Assembly: GCF_002160525.1 (NCBI RefSeq)
Contig: NZ_NFKT01000012.1
Span: 62,001 to 126,000 of the forward strand
Reading direction: 5' to 3'
Origin: Lachnoclostridium sp. An169
GTDB lineage: Bacteria > Bacillota > Clostridia > Lachnospirales > Lachnospiraceae
Length of the DNA stretch: 64,000 bases
Positions 51,487 to 61,001 of the stretch are shown piece after piece. The stretch's first letter is position 1, and every line of letters starts with the position of its first letter. A program made the position numbers and the translations under genes. Below the pieces are notes generated by a model. The model had not been told where the DNA came from. It worked only from the letters and a program-made list of their open reading frames with translations, and searched no databases.

Positions 51487-53247
51487 ATGAGTCAGAAGAT
51501 GGAAAATCTGCTTAATCTTGCCCTGGATGCAACCCGGGAGGAGAGGATGCGTTCGGAGGAACTGGAAGTGGGGTACGATCCCGGGGGAAATGAGTGGGAG
51601 CTGATTCTCAAATTCTCCGGGGATCTGGAAAATATCAGGCAGATCACAGTGTCGGCCGCGGAGCTGTTAAACGGCTATGCAGTCGTTTTGGTGAAAGAAG
51701 AAAGAATTGAGGAGCTTGCAGCGCTCCCGGAAGTGGAATTTATCGAAAAACCGAAAAGTCTCTATTTTGAGGTGGAGAACGGACGGCAGGTGTCCTGTAT
51801 TGATACAGTGCAGCTGCCGCCTTTTTCTCTGACGGGGACAGGGACTCTTGTGGGGATCGTGGACAGCGGGATCGACTATGAAAACCCGGATTTCCGCAAC
51901 GATGACGGGACGACGAGAATCCTGTCCCTCTGGGATCAGACCTCAGCAGGGACGCCGCCGCAGGGGTATGCGAGAGGTGCGGAATTTACGGCGGAGCAGA
52001 TCAATGAGGCGCTAGAAGCTGCGGACCCGGAGACGCGCAGGCGCCTTGTCCCGAGCCGGGATATCAGCGGTCACGGGACAGCGGTGGCTGGTATTGCGGC
52101 GGGAAACGGCAGAGGGAGCGAGGGGCGAAGACTCCGGGGAGCTGCTCCGGATGCAGGGCTGATCATCGTGAAGATGGGAAACGCAAGGGCGGAAGGGTTT
52201 CCGAGGACAACAGAACTGATGGAAGGGGTGGACTATGTGATACGAAAAGCCATGGAACTGCGCAGGCCTGTGGCTGTGAATATCAGCTTTGGGAATACAT
52301 ATGGCTCCCACGACGGCAGTTCCCTGTTGGAGCGTTTCCTCAACGACATCTCCGGCGTGTGGAAAAATGTGATCTGTGTGGGGAGCGGAAACGAGGGCAG
52401 CACCGCCGGGCATACCGCAGGGACGGTCCGGGACGAGGAGGAAGAGACGGTCGAGCTGGCGGTTCAGCAGCGGGAAACGGCGCTGAGTGTACAGATCTGG
52501 AAATCTTACGTGGATGATATGGAGGTGTCCATTGTGAATCCTTCCGGGGAGCGGGTCGGACCCTTCCGGGAGATCCTGGGATCGCAGCGCTTCTATCTCG
52601 GGGGGACGGAACTGCTTGTCTACTATGGAGAGCCGAAACCCTACAGTGTCAGGCAGGAGATCTATATTTCCTTCCTTCCGCGGTCGTCCGGGACTCCGCA
52701 GAACTATGTGGATGCGGGGGTCTGGCAGATCATTCTTACCCCCAGGCAGATTGTGGACGGCAGATATCAGATGTGGCTCCCCAGCCAGAATGCCCTGCAG
52801 ATCGGCACGGCATTTCTTCTGCCTGCCAGTCTTGCCACTCTGACGATCCCTTCCACGGCTTCCCAGGTCGTTACCGTTGCTGCCTATGATGGGCGTACTT
52901 TCTCCTATGCGGATTTCTCCGGGCGGGGAGCAGATGAAGATCCCGAGCGTGCCAGCGGGATCAAGCCGGATCTGGCGGCTCCCGGCGTCCGGGTGACGGC
53001 GCCTGCCCCGGGAGGCGGATATATGGAGATGACGGGGACTTCCTTTGCCGCGCCCTTTGTCACCGGAAGCGCAGCCCTTCTCATGGAGTGGGGAATTGTG
53101 CGCGGGAATGATCCTTATTTATATGGAGAGAAGGTGAAGGCATACTTAAGAAGAGGCGCGCGGGAACTGCCCGGCTATGAGGAGTGGCCGAATGTACAGC
53201 TCGGCTACGGGGCGCTGTGCGTGAGGGAGAGCCTGCCGGTCGGATGA
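51487..53247 (+). CDS. S8 family subtilisin-like peptidase, CspBA-like
   Basis: A 586-residue protease. ATG 51487 follows AGGAGG with 6-bp spacing; an in-frame ATG at 51379 is rejected. The catalytic triad is intact: Asp126 in GIVDSGID, His196 in SGHGTAV and Ser519 in MTGTSFAAP. A ~200-residue insertion lies between the His and Ser blocks, as in the clostridial Csp germination proteases. The N-terminal ~110 residues look like a prodomain without secretion signal. Unlike the pseudoproteases of some Clostridioides, activity is expected here. A role in spore germination or turnover is inferred. Confidence 0.88.
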   Translation: MSQKMENLLNLALDATREERMRSEELEVGYDPGGNEWELILKFSGDLENIRQITVSAAELLNGYAVVLVKEERIEELAALPEVEFIEKPKSLYFEVENGRQVSCIDTVQLPPFSLTGTGTLVGIVDSGIDYENPDFRNDDGTTRILSLWDQTSAGTPPQGYARGAEFTAEQINEALEAADPETRRRLVPSRDISGHGTAVAGIAAGNGRGSEGRRLRGAAPDAGLIIVKMGNARAEGFPRTTELMEGVDYVIRKAMELRRPVAVNISFGNTYGSHDGSSLLERFLNDISGVWKNVICVGSGNEGSTAGHTAGTVRDEEEETVELAVQQRETALSVQIWKSYVDDMEVSIVNPSGERVGPFREILGSQRFYLGGTELLVYYGEPKPYSVRQEIYISFLPRSSGTPQNYVDAGVWQIILTPRQIVDGRYQMWLPSQNALQIGTAFLLPASLATLTIPSTASQVVTVAAYDGRTFSYADFSGRGADEDPERASGIKPDLAAPGVRVTAPAPGGGYMEMTGTSFAAPFVTGSAALLMEWGIVRGNDPYLYGEKVKAYLRRGARELPGYEEWPNVQLGYGALCVRESLPVG

Positions 53248-53332
53248 ACGGAAATTTCAGATGGAACTGACTGCGAAGAAATGAAAGAATGTGAGAAATG
53301 TAATCCTGCTCTTTCCGCTTTCCCGGAACAAT

Positions 53333-53353
53333 GCTATACTATATTAGTATGGC
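53333..53353. promoter_or_regulatory. Operator-like dyad upstream of the ABC exporter pair
   Basis: GCTATACTA-TAT-TAGTATGGC is an inverted repeat with one mismatch, about 40 bp upstream of the first exporter gene. No regulator gene is adjacent. The function is inferred from position only. Confidence 0.4.
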
Positions 53354-53393
53354 GCGTTACTTCTGACGCAATAATAATTCCAGGGAGAAACAC

Positions 53394-55190
53394 ATGAAAA
53401 CACTAATTGTACACTTAAAGGATTACAAGAAGGAATCCATCCTGGCGCCGCTTTTTAAGATGCTCGAGGCGCTGTTCGAGCTCTTTGTGCCGCTTGTGAT
53501 GGCTGCTGTGATTGACGTGGGAATCGCTCAGAAAGATTCCGGGTACATTATCCGAATGTGCCTGGTGCTGGTAGCACTGGGCATAATCGGTCTTGTATGT
53601 TCCATCACGGCGCAGTATTTCGCGGCAAAGGCGGCCGCGGGATTCGGAACCGGTGTGAGGCATGCGCTGTTCTGGCATATTCAGAACTTTTCGTTTACGG
53701 AGATGGACACCATCGGCACAGCCACACTGATCACCAGGATGACCAGTGATATCAATCAGGTGCAGTCCGGAGTCAATCTTGTGCTGCGGCTATTCCTGCG
53801 CTCGCCCTTTATTGTGTTCGGCGCCATGGTCATGGCGTTTACCGTGGATGTGCAGTCAGCCCTTGTATTTGTGGTTGCGATTCCGGTACTGTCGGTGATC
53901 GTATTCGGAATTATGCTCATCACCATGCCTTTGTACCGGAAGGTGCAGGCATATCTGGACCGGGTGCTTCTGACGACCAGGGAGAACCTGACGGGGGCAA
54001 GAGTGCTCCGTGCATTTAATAAGGAAGAGGAAGAGATCAGACAGTTCGAAGAGGGCAATCAGCTCCTTACAGACGCGCAGAAATTTGTGGGGCGCATTTC
54101 CGGGCTGATGAACCCGCTTACGTATATCGTGGTAAACGGAGCTATCATTGTACTGATCTACATCGGAGCGCTGCGGGTGAATGTGGGTGATCTGACTCAG
54201 GGCGAAGTTGTGGCGCTGATCAACTATATGTCCCAGATCCTTGTGGAACTTGTGAAACTGGCAAACCTGATTATCACAGTCACGAAGGCGCTGGCATGTG
54301 CGAAACGAATCGAAAATGTTCTGGAAGTAAAATCCGATATGAAGGACGGTACAGCTCTGTGGGGAGAGACTGCCGCGAAAAGTGGAACAGATAAGGCGGC
54401 TGAGGCAGAGACTTGCACTGCGGGAACAGAAAAACATGAAATTCCGGCGGTGGAGTTCGACCATGTGTCGCTGACCTACAAGGGTTCTGCAGGCGAATCT
54501 CTGACGGATATTACTTTCCGGGCGGAGAAAGGACAGACGATCGGAATCATCGGGGGAACCGGTTCGGGAAAATCTTCTCTGGTGAACCTGATTCCGCGGT
54601 TTTATGATGTGACGAAGGGAACCGTCCGTATCGGCGGCAGGGACGTCCGGGATTATCAGGTGAAGAACCTGCGCAGCCATATCGGTATGGTCCTGCAGAA
54701 AGCAGTGCTGTTCAAGGGAACGATAGCAGAGAATCTCCGTTGGGGCAAGGAGGACGCAACAGAGCAGGATCTGGAAGAAGCGCTTGCAATTTCCCAGGCA
54801 AAGGAGTTTGTCGATACAAAAGCAGGACGTCTTGACTTCCAGATCGAGCAGTCCGGACGGAATCTCTCCGGAGGGCAGAAGCAGAGGCTGACCATTGCCC
54901 GCGCACTGGTGAGAAAGCCGGAGATCCTGATTCTGGACGACAGCGCATCGGCGCTTGACTTTGCTACCGATGCGGCGCTTCGCGGAGCGATCCGGGGAAT
55001 GAAGGAGAATCCTACGGTATTCATCGTATCCCAGAGAGCATCCTCGATCCAGTATGCAGACCAGATCATTGTACTGGATGACGGAAAGATGGCAGGCATC
55101 GGAACCCATGAGGAGCTTCTGGCGCACTGCCCGGAATATCAGGAGATTTATTACTCACAGTTCCCGAAGGAGGTGGCATCCAATGGCTGA
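53394..55190 (+). CDS. ABC exporter half, degenerate NBD (ATP-binding/permease)
   Basis: A 598-residue half-transporter with six membrane segments then an NBD. Walker A GGTGSGKSS near residue 389 and signature LSGGQKQR near residue 492 are canonical. Walker B reads ILILDDSAS with Asp instead of the catalytic Glu, and the switch region reads IVSQRASS with Gln instead of His. An acidic/low-complexity insert (TAAKSGTDKAAEAETC) precedes the NBD. It would form the degenerate-site subunit of a heterodimer with the next gene, with an 8-bp overlap. Confidence 0.92.
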   Translation: MKTLIVHLKDYKKESILAPLFKMLEALFELFVPLVMAAVIDVGIAQKDSGYIIRMCLVLVALGIIGLVCSITAQYFAAKAAAGFGTGVRHALFWHIQNFSFTEMDTIGTATLITRMTSDINQVQSGVNLVLRLFLRSPFIVFGAMVMAFTVDVQSALVFVVAIPVLSVIVFGIMLITMPLYRKVQAYLDRVLLTTRENLTGARVLRAFNKEEEEIRQFEEGNQLLTDAQKFVGRISGLMNPLTYIVVNGAIIVLIYIGALRVNVGDLTQGEVVALINYMSQILVELVKLANLIITVTKALACAKRIENVLEVKSDMKDGTALWGETAAKSGTDKAAEAETCTAGTEKHEIPAVEFDHVSLTYKGSAGESLTDITFRAEKGQTIGIIGGTGSGKSSLVNLIPRFYDVTKGTVRIGGRDVRDYQVKNLRSHIGMVLQKAVLFKGTIAENLRWGKEDATEQDLEEALAISQAKEFVDTKAGRLDFQIEQSGRNLSGGQKQRLTIARALVRKPEILILDDSASALDFATDAALRGAIRGMKENPTVFIVSQRASSIQYADQIIVLDDGKMAGIGTHEELLAHCPEYQEIYYSQFPKEVASNG

Positions 55191-56967
55191 TCAGAAGACA
55201 GGAAATACAGAAAAACGGAAGACAAAACAGTCAGAGACCATCCGGAAGGTGCTTCGGTATCTCGGAAAATACCGGATATTCCTTGCATTTTCCGTTCTGC
55301 TTGCAGCAGTTTCCGTGGCACTTACTCTCTATATTCCGAAACTGACAGGATATGCGGTGGACTATATTGTTGCAGAAGGTCTTGTCAATTTCCCCGGCGT
55401 GTTCCGGATTATGTTTCAGATCGGCGTGTGTACGCTGATTACGGCTCTGGCACAGTGGCTGATGAATATCTGCAACAACAAGATGACCTATCAGGTGGTG
55501 CAGGATATCCGGAATGAAGCATTCCGCAAAATCGAGATCCTGCCGCTTAAGTATATCGACGGGAAACCCTACGGCGAGGTAGTGAGCAGGGTGATTGCAG
55601 ACGTAGACCAGTTCGCGGACGGACTGCTGATGGGATTTACCCAGTTTTTCACAGGTGTAGCGACAATTGTGGGGACATTTGGCTTCATGCTCTCCATTAA
55701 TGTGGGAATCACGGTGGTGGTTGTTCTGATTACACCGGTGTCGTTCCTGGTGGCGAATTTTATAGCAAAGAGAACTTTTGCCATGTTTAAGGTACAGTCT
55801 GAGACAAGAGGAGAACAGACCGGTCTGATCGAGGAAATGATCGGAAACCAGAAAGTTGTACAGGCATTCGGAAGAGCGGAGGATGTGACGGAGCGGTTTG
55901 ATGAGATTAACGAGAGACTGCGGACAAGTTCCCTGCGGGCAACGTTTTTCTCCTCTATTACGAATCCTGCCACACGGTTTGTCAACAGCCTTGTGTATAC
56001 GGGAGTGGGAATTGTCGGCGCCTTTTCTGTAGTAAACGGATTTCTCACCGTCGGACAGCTCTCCAGTTTCCTGAGTTATGCAAACCAGTATACCAAGCCG
56101 TTTAACGAGATATCCGGAGTGGTGACAGAGCTGCAGAACGCGATCGCCTGCGCCCAGAGGATTTTCGACCTGATTGAGGAGGAACCCCAGACGCCTGAGC
56201 CGGAGAACGCGGTACAATTAACGGACATTGAAGGAAATGTAAGTGTGGAGGACGTAAGCTTCTCCTATACGCCGGAGCAGGATCTGATCAAAGATTTCAA
56301 TCTGGAAGTGAAGCCGGGACAGCGCATCGCTATTGTCGGACCTACCGGGTGCGGTAAGACGACACTGATCAATCTGCTGATGCGGTTCTATGATGTAAAC
56401 GGCGGCAGCATAAAAGTAGAAGGAAACGATATCCGGAAAGTGACCAGAAAGAGCCTCCGGGCAGGATACGGCATGGTGCTCCAGGATACCTGGCTGAAGA
56501 CAGGGACGATACTGGACAATATCCGCATGGGGAAACCGGACGCCACAAGAGAAGAAGTGATCGAGGCGGCGAAAGCTTCCCATATCCACAGCTTTATCAC
56601 GAGGCTTCCGGACGGATATGATACATGGATTACCGAGGACGGAGACGGAATCTCCCAGGGGCAGAAGCAGCTCCTCTGTATTACCAGAGTGATGCTCCTT
56701 CGCCCGCCGATGCTGATCCTCGACGAGGCAACTTCCTCTATTGATACACGTACAGAGATTAAGATACAGAATGCGTTTGCAAAACTGATGGAAGGGAGAA
56801 CAACATTCATTGTCGCTCACAGACTCTCCACGATCCGGGAGGCGGATGTGATTCTGGTGATGAAGAATGGAAAAATTATCGAGCAGGGGAACCATGAGAG
56901 CCTGATGAAACAGGGCGGATTCTACCGGCATCTCTATGAAAGTCAGTTCAGCGGCGGCAGTATATAA
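55183..56967 (+). CDS. ABC exporter half, catalytic NBD (ATP-binding/permease)
   Basis: A 594-residue half-transporter. ATG 55183 follows AAGGAGGTG; a longer frame start is inside the previous gene. Walker A GPTGCGKTT, Walker B LILDEATSSID with Glu and switch His in VAHRLST are canonical, while the signature is ISQGQKQ. Paired with the previous protein, this Walker set and the partner's LSGGQ form the working site. Substrate is a lipid, drug or peptide, unknown. Confidence 0.93.
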   Translation: MADQKTGNTEKRKTKQSETIRKVLRYLGKYRIFLAFSVLLAAVSVALTLYIPKLTGYAVDYIVAEGLVNFPGVFRIMFQIGVCTLITALAQWLMNICNNKMTYQVVQDIRNEAFRKIEILPLKYIDGKPYGEVVSRVIADVDQFADGLLMGFTQFFTGVATIVGTFGFMLSINVGITVVVVLITPVSFLVANFIAKRTFAMFKVQSETRGEQTGLIEEMIGNQKVVQAFGRAEDVTERFDEINERLRTSSLRATFFSSITNPATRFVNSLVYTGVGIVGAFSVVNGFLTVGQLSSFLSYANQYTKPFNEISGVVTELQNAIACAQRIFDLIEEEPQTPEPENAVQLTDIEGNVSVEDVSFSYTPEQDLIKDFNLEVKPGQRIAIVGPTGCGKTTLINLLMRFYDVNGGSIKVEGNDIRKVTRKSLRAGYGMVLQDTWLKTGTILDNIRMGKPDATREEVIEAAKASHIHSFITRLPDGYDTWITEDGDGISQGQKQLLCITRVMLLRPPMLILDEATSSIDTRTEIKIQNAFAKLMEGRTTFIVAHRLSTIREADVILVMKNGKIIEQGNHESLMKQGGFYRHLYESQFSGGSI

Positions 56968-57056
56968 GCCGGACATAAGCCATATATAAGCAGGCGTGTA
57001 AAAAGGATATAAAAAATCTCATGTAAAAAAATGCACGATTTTTGAAAAAAATAACA

Positions 57057-57135
57057 TCGACAGGGCGACTTTGCAGGAGTTATAATAAAAGAGTAACTAT
57101 GCAAACCCGCCCTCTTTCTATATCTTTTGGAGGGC
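57057..57135 (+). promoter_or_regulatory. Promoter with nested dyads upstream of the surface protein
   Basis: TCGACA (57057-57062), 18-bp spacer, TATAAT (57081-57086) form a promoter. Around it are nested complementary arms: AGGGCG (57062-57067)/CGCCCT (57108-57113), TTTGCA (57070-57075)/TGCAAA (57100-57105) and GTTA/TAAC. The downstream arm also pairs with GAGGGC (57130-57135) through GCCCTC (57109-57114), so the two hairpins exclude each other if both are transcribed. A protein operator is the simpler reading; an RNA switch would need a start upstream of 57060. Confidence 0.5.
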
Positions 57136-57173
57136 ACTACACGTTTTATTCTAAGAAAAGAGGGGTAAAGCAG

Positions 57174-60100
57174 GTGAAAAGGTATAAAGAAATTATTAAA
57201 AAGCTCGGTGCCGTGACCCTTGCTCTTGCCATGACTGCGACAATGGTACCCGGACAGGCACTCGCAGAAGAGAGCGTGCCGGATGGACAGCAGGTCCAGC
57301 AGGATACGCAGCAGGAAACAGAGCAGAATGCGCAGCAGTCAGGTGAAGAGGCTGTACAGTCGGGTGATGCGCAGAAGAGCGAAAGCGATGGGGAAAAGAC
57401 TGCGGATGCAGAGAGTACTCAGACCGCAGAAGGTGATGAGACAGACAGTCAGACCGGTGCTGACGCTGACGCAGCGAAGGACGCGGCTGTACCGGGAACT
57501 GCTGCTCAGAACAGCATATCCGCAGAAGATGCAACTGATGGGAACGTATCAGATGAGGGAGACCAGTCATCTGACGGAAACACTGCGGATGACAGCAGTA
57601 CAGATGAGACAACCGGAAAGGCAGATGTCAACAAACCGGTGATCGAGAGCGTTGAACTGGTTCAGCAGGGTGAGACACTGCATGAGGGAGACACCGTAGA
57701 GGTTCGCGTTAAGGCATATGATGCGGACAGTGGGATCGCAGAAGTTCGAATTTCCATGGGGGAGAGCTATGAGACAGGATACGAAAGTGTGTCTCTGGAC
57801 GTAGAATACAACGAAGCCGAGGAGTGCTACATTGGGACATATACTCTAGACCATGTGGGAACAGGAACAGTAAATATTACTTTTTTGCGGGTTGTAGATA
57901 ATTACAGCAACTATGCAGATGCCACATTGATGGATGAGAATTCCAATGAGTATCTGTACTGGTTCAATACGAAAAATGAACAGAATACCATCGAGCCGGA
58001 GAGCGTTACTTTCCCGGAGAACGGTGAGCTGCTGACCAGAGAGGATTATGGGAAATTTGCCCTGAAACTTTCGGAAGCAGATCCGGGCGAGTATTCGGGA
58101 ATTCGCGTATCAGTTCAAGGTGAAGGCGAGAATTCAGATACCGTTTATTTATATTATGACTGGGAAAATAATGACTACAGGGATTCCGGTCTGCCATATT
58201 ATCTGGCGGAGGATACCTATACGGTGACAGCTGTTACATATCCGTGTCTTGGAGAAGACCTTCAGATTCTGGTCGATGACATGGATAAATACAGCTTCCA
58301 GTATCAGAAAGATCCGGAAGCGCCTCAGGAAGATACGGAGGCTCCGGTTATCACTTCCATCAGTCTGGATAAAAACGGCGAGAACGTAAGGGCAGGAGAT
58401 ACAGTTACGGTTACAATCAAGGCTGAAGACAACGTGGGACTGGATACTACACAAGGATCTGTATACTTCAATGCAGTATCGGACCTTGATAACAGCACAA
58501 TCTGGGTGGATCTGACATATTCGGAGGAGCAGCAGGCATTTACCGGAACGCTGGAGATCACAGAGGACACCTATCCTTGTGAGTGGTACCTTGGCGGGAT
58601 CTATATTTATGATACTTCATCTAATAATGCATCTTCCGGGGAGCTGTTATACGATGCCCCATATTATGTACAGGTTTATTCAGGAAATACTTTCGTGAAT
58701 CCGGTATATGATGTGACATACCAGTTTATGGAGTTGTCAGAATACGGGTACTGGACCGAAGCGGAAACAAAGGATTATAAGCTAGAACGCCGGCAGACAC
58801 TGAATGAGGCAGGAATTGAGCTGCCGCAGATCGAAGCCAAATATAAAGATCTGGTCTTTGAAGGCTGGACCACCTATGAGGGAGCAGCGGTAACAGGTGA
58901 TGAACCGATTCTCAACAGTACATATGCAACCGTCTATGCAAAATATGATAAGGTATACTGTAATGTTGTTTACTCCTATCTCGCTTCCGATGCCACGGTG
59001 GGGACTACGCTGGGGAATATAAATAGAGAAGTAAGCATGCCTTTTGGCTCGACTGTAGGTGATCTGAAAGAAGTAATTGAAGGTCAGGAACTGCCCGAAC
59101 AGTACGAAGGGCTGAATTTTACAGCATGGGAACTTGAAAATACGGACGATGAAAGCCTTATTACGATGAACCGCTACTATTATGCAGATGCGGTTTATGA
59201 CAAAACACCGGTTATATGCAATTTCAGTTACCTGGATAATAATGGACAGTGGCTGTCCGGGACGGAAGATAGAAGGCTGCTTGCCGTTCTGGATAAAGAT
59301 GCGACTTATGGAGATCTGCAGAACTGGGTAGAGAAATATAGGCCGGAAGGCATGTCGGATAAATATCAGTTTGAACAATGGGAGAGCACTTCCATGATGG
59401 GAGATGCGGATGAACCCATCGGGGCTGATTTAAAAGTCTGGTGGTTTAACGCAAAGTATGAAGGAAAGGATGCCGTAGTGCTCACCGAGTACTACTATAA
59501 TACAGAGGGAAGAGGATGGTCCCTGGGCACTGATGAGACCTTTTTAATGGATGAAGGCTCGACATTCCAGGATGTGCTGGATACACTGAATGCGCAGGAA
59601 CTCCCCGAGATGTATGAGGGACTTAAGTTTAAAGAATGGAATTCTTATACCAGTCCGGATTTTGCTATAGTCAATGGAGGACATTTTACAGTAAGTGCAC
59701 AATATGAGAACTGCCTGATCCGTTACATGCTTGATCCGATATGTGCAGACATCGAGAATCAGACAGAACCTCTGTACGATGATACAGCGGAGGCAGTTTT
59801 CTGCCAGGTTGCAGAAGTCGGCGATACTATAACTCTGCCGGGTTCTTTTGAAGGATATGATAATGTAATTTACGTTGGAGATCTTCAGGCAGGCGATACT
59901 TATACTGTTGACGGCACATATACTTTCCTGGGCTATACACCGGAAATGGAACCTGGTGCAGAAGAGCCTGGAACAGAACCGGAAGAGCCGGGAACAACTC
60001 CGGAGGAGCCTGGAACAGAACCGGAAGAACCCGGAACAACCCCGGAGGAGCCTGGAACAGAGCCGGAAGAGCCTGGAACAACTCCGGAGAAACCGGGAAC

Positions 60101-60851
60101 AACACCGGAAAAACCGCCTGTAGAGGTCCCGGATGATTCTGTATCTACTATTGTAGAGATGGTTCAGACTACTCCTGAGGGACAGAAAGTAGACGTCGAT
60201 ATGGGCGAGGCAACTGTCGTTCCGAAAGAGGTCCTTGAAGCCGCTCAGGGCAGAGATGTGAATGTTGTTCTGCAGATGAATGGATATACCTGGACGATTA
60301 ACGGAAAAGATATTGCAGCGTCAAATCTTCAGGATATCAACCTTGAAGTTACACTTAACTCCAATGCAATTCCGAGCAATACCGTTAAGAAGCTGGCAGG
60401 AAACAATCCGGTGGAGCAGCTCTCATTGACACACAACGGAGATTTCGGATTCCGTGCGGACCTGACGATCAATGTTGGCAGTGACAATGCAGGCAAATTC
60501 GGAAACCTGTACTACTATGACAGCGACGGAAGAATGGTATTTATGAATGCCGGAACCATCCGTGAGGACGGTACGGTAAGCTTAAGCTTCAGCCATGCAT
60601 CGGATTATGTTGTAGTGATCTCTGACAAGCAGATGTCCCAGGCTAATGTTCCGGATGATCTTCAGCCGGTGAAAGACAGCGGAAAAGATCAGACAACAGA
60701 CGGTAATAAGACATCAGGACAGGGACAGAACACAGGCAAAGGATCTGTGAAGACTGGTGATATGTCACCGGTGATCCCGACCGTGATTGTGCTGATTCTG
60801 GCAGCGGCAGTGATTGCAGGCGTTGTTGTAGTGAAGAAACGTCAGAAATAA
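57174..60851 (+). CDS. Large cell-wall-anchored surface protein with Ig-like domains and four tandem repeats
   Basis: A 1225-residue protein. GTG 57174 follows GAGGGG with 8-bp spacing; the ATG at 57042 lies ahead of the promoter. A signal peptide ends near QALAEES. A Gln/Glu/Ser/Thr-rich region follows (to residue ~145). Two Ig-like domains begin KPVIESVELVQQGE and APVITSISLDKNGE. Four ~85-residue repeats follow (58692-59715), then a (PGTEPEE)n stretch and a C-terminal domain. The end carries SVKTGD, a hydrophobic segment and KKRQK, a sortase-type signal of non-LPXTG form. Likely role: adhesion or glycan binding. Confidence 0.85.
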   Translation: MKRYKEIIKKLGAVTLALAMTATMVPGQALAEESVPDGQQVQQDTQQETEQNAQQSGEEAVQSGDAQKSESDGEKTADAESTQTAEGDETDSQTGADADAAKDAAVPGTAAQNSISAEDATDGNVSDEGDQSSDGNTADDSSTDETTGKADVNKPVIESVELVQQGETLHEGDTVEVRVKAYDADSGIAEVRISMGESYETGYESVSLDVEYNEAEECYIGTYTLDHVGTGTVNITFLRVVDNYSNYADATLMDENSNEYLYWFNTKNEQNTIEPESVTFPENGELLTREDYGKFALKLSEADPGEYSGIRVSVQGEGENSDTVYLYYDWENNDYRDSGLPYYLAEDTYTVTAVTYPCLGEDLQILVDDMDKYSFQYQKDPEAPQEDTEAPVITSISLDKNGENVRAGDTVTVTIKAEDNVGLDTTQGSVYFNAVSDLDNSTIWVDLTYSEEQQAFTGTLEITEDTYPCEWYLGGIYIYDTSSNNASSGELLYDAPYYVQVYSGNTFVNPVYDVTYQFMELSEYGYWTEAETKDYKLERRQTLNEAGIELPQIEAKYKDLVFEGWTTYEGAAVTGDEPILNSTYATVYAKYDKVYCNVVYSYLASDATVGTTLGNINREVSMPFGSTVGDLKEVIEGQELPEQYEGLNFTAWELENTDDESLITMNRYYYADAVYDKTPVICNFSYLDNNGQWLSGTEDRRLLAVLDKDATYGDLQNWVEKYRPEGMSDKYQFEQWESTSMMGDADEPIGADLKVWWFNAKYEGKDAVVLTEYYYNTEGRGWSLGTDETFLMDEGSTFQDVLDTLNAQELPEMYEGLKFKEWNSYTSPDFAIVNGGHFTVSAQYENCLIRYMLDPICADIENQTEPLYDDTAEAVFCQVAEVGDTITLPGSFEGYDNVIYVGDLQAGDTYTVDGTYTFLGYTPEMEPGAEEPGTEPEEPGTTPEEPGTEPEEPGTTPEEPGTEPEEPGTTPEKPGTTPEKPPVEVPDDSVSTIVEMVQTTPEGQKVDVDMGEATVVPKEVLEAAQGRDVNVVLQMNGYTWTINGKDIAASNLQDINLEVTLNSNAIPSNTVKKLAGNNPVEQLSLTHNGDFGFRADLTINVGSDNAGKFGNLYYYDSDGRMVFMNAGTIREDGTVSLSFSHASDYVVVISDKQMSQANVPDDLQPVKDSGKDQTTDGNKTSGQGQNTGKGSVKTGDMSPVIPTVIVLILAAAVIAGVVVVKKRQK
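58692..59715 (+). repeat. Four tandem ~85-codon repeats in the surface protein
   Basis: Units start near 58692, 58959, 59213 and 59475. Each contains an aromatic-rich strand, a segment such as QELPEQYEGLNFTAWE or QELPEMYEGLKFKEWN, and a closing AKYD/AQYE strand. The layout resembles InlB B-type repeats of surface proteins. Sequence divergence between units is high, so they are old duplications. Confidence 0.75.
59951..60117 (+). repeat. Pro/Glu/Thr-rich wall-spanning repeat
   Basis: Tandem EPGTEPEEPGTTPE units encoded by near-identical 24-bp and 48-bp DNA blocks (GGAACAGAACCGGAAGAGCC-like). Typical of a wall-spanning stalk; length variation between strains is likely. Confidence 0.85.
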
Positions 60852-60869
60852 AGAAAACATTTAGCAATA

Positions 60870-60907
60870 AAAATGCGGAACCGGAGAAATCTGGTTCCGC
60901 ATTTTTA
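60870..60907 (+). terminator. Intrinsic terminator of the surface protein gene
   Basis: AAAAATGCGGAACC (60870-60883) pairs perfectly with GGTTCCGCATTTTT (60894-60907) over a 10-nt loop. Confidence 0.92.
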
Positions 60908-60928
60908 TGCCGTATTTCTGTGCCGGAT

Positions 60929-60958
60929 TGACAGCAAAACATGCGCAAGCGTATAATG
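60929..60958 (+). promoter_or_regulatory. Near-consensus sigma-A promoter of the NUDIX gene
   Basis: A perfect TTGACA (60929-60934) and a perfect TATAAT (60953-60958) with an 18-bp spacer, 44 bp ahead of the start codon. Confidence 0.8.
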
Positions 60959-61001
60959 GGCAGTGAAAAAGGCGAGAAAAATACAGAGGTGACAAACATT
61001 T

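Noticed and set aside
53856-55127. 423-codon open frame antisense to the ABC exporter
   Set aside because: Shadow frame over an ABC transporter; His/Cys-rich composition and no start signal.
57061-57113. Possible GEMM (cyclic-di-GMP) or other known riboswitch
   Set aside because: Conserved core sequences of known classes are not present, and a promoter lies within the dyad. Kept only as an undefined regulatory structure.
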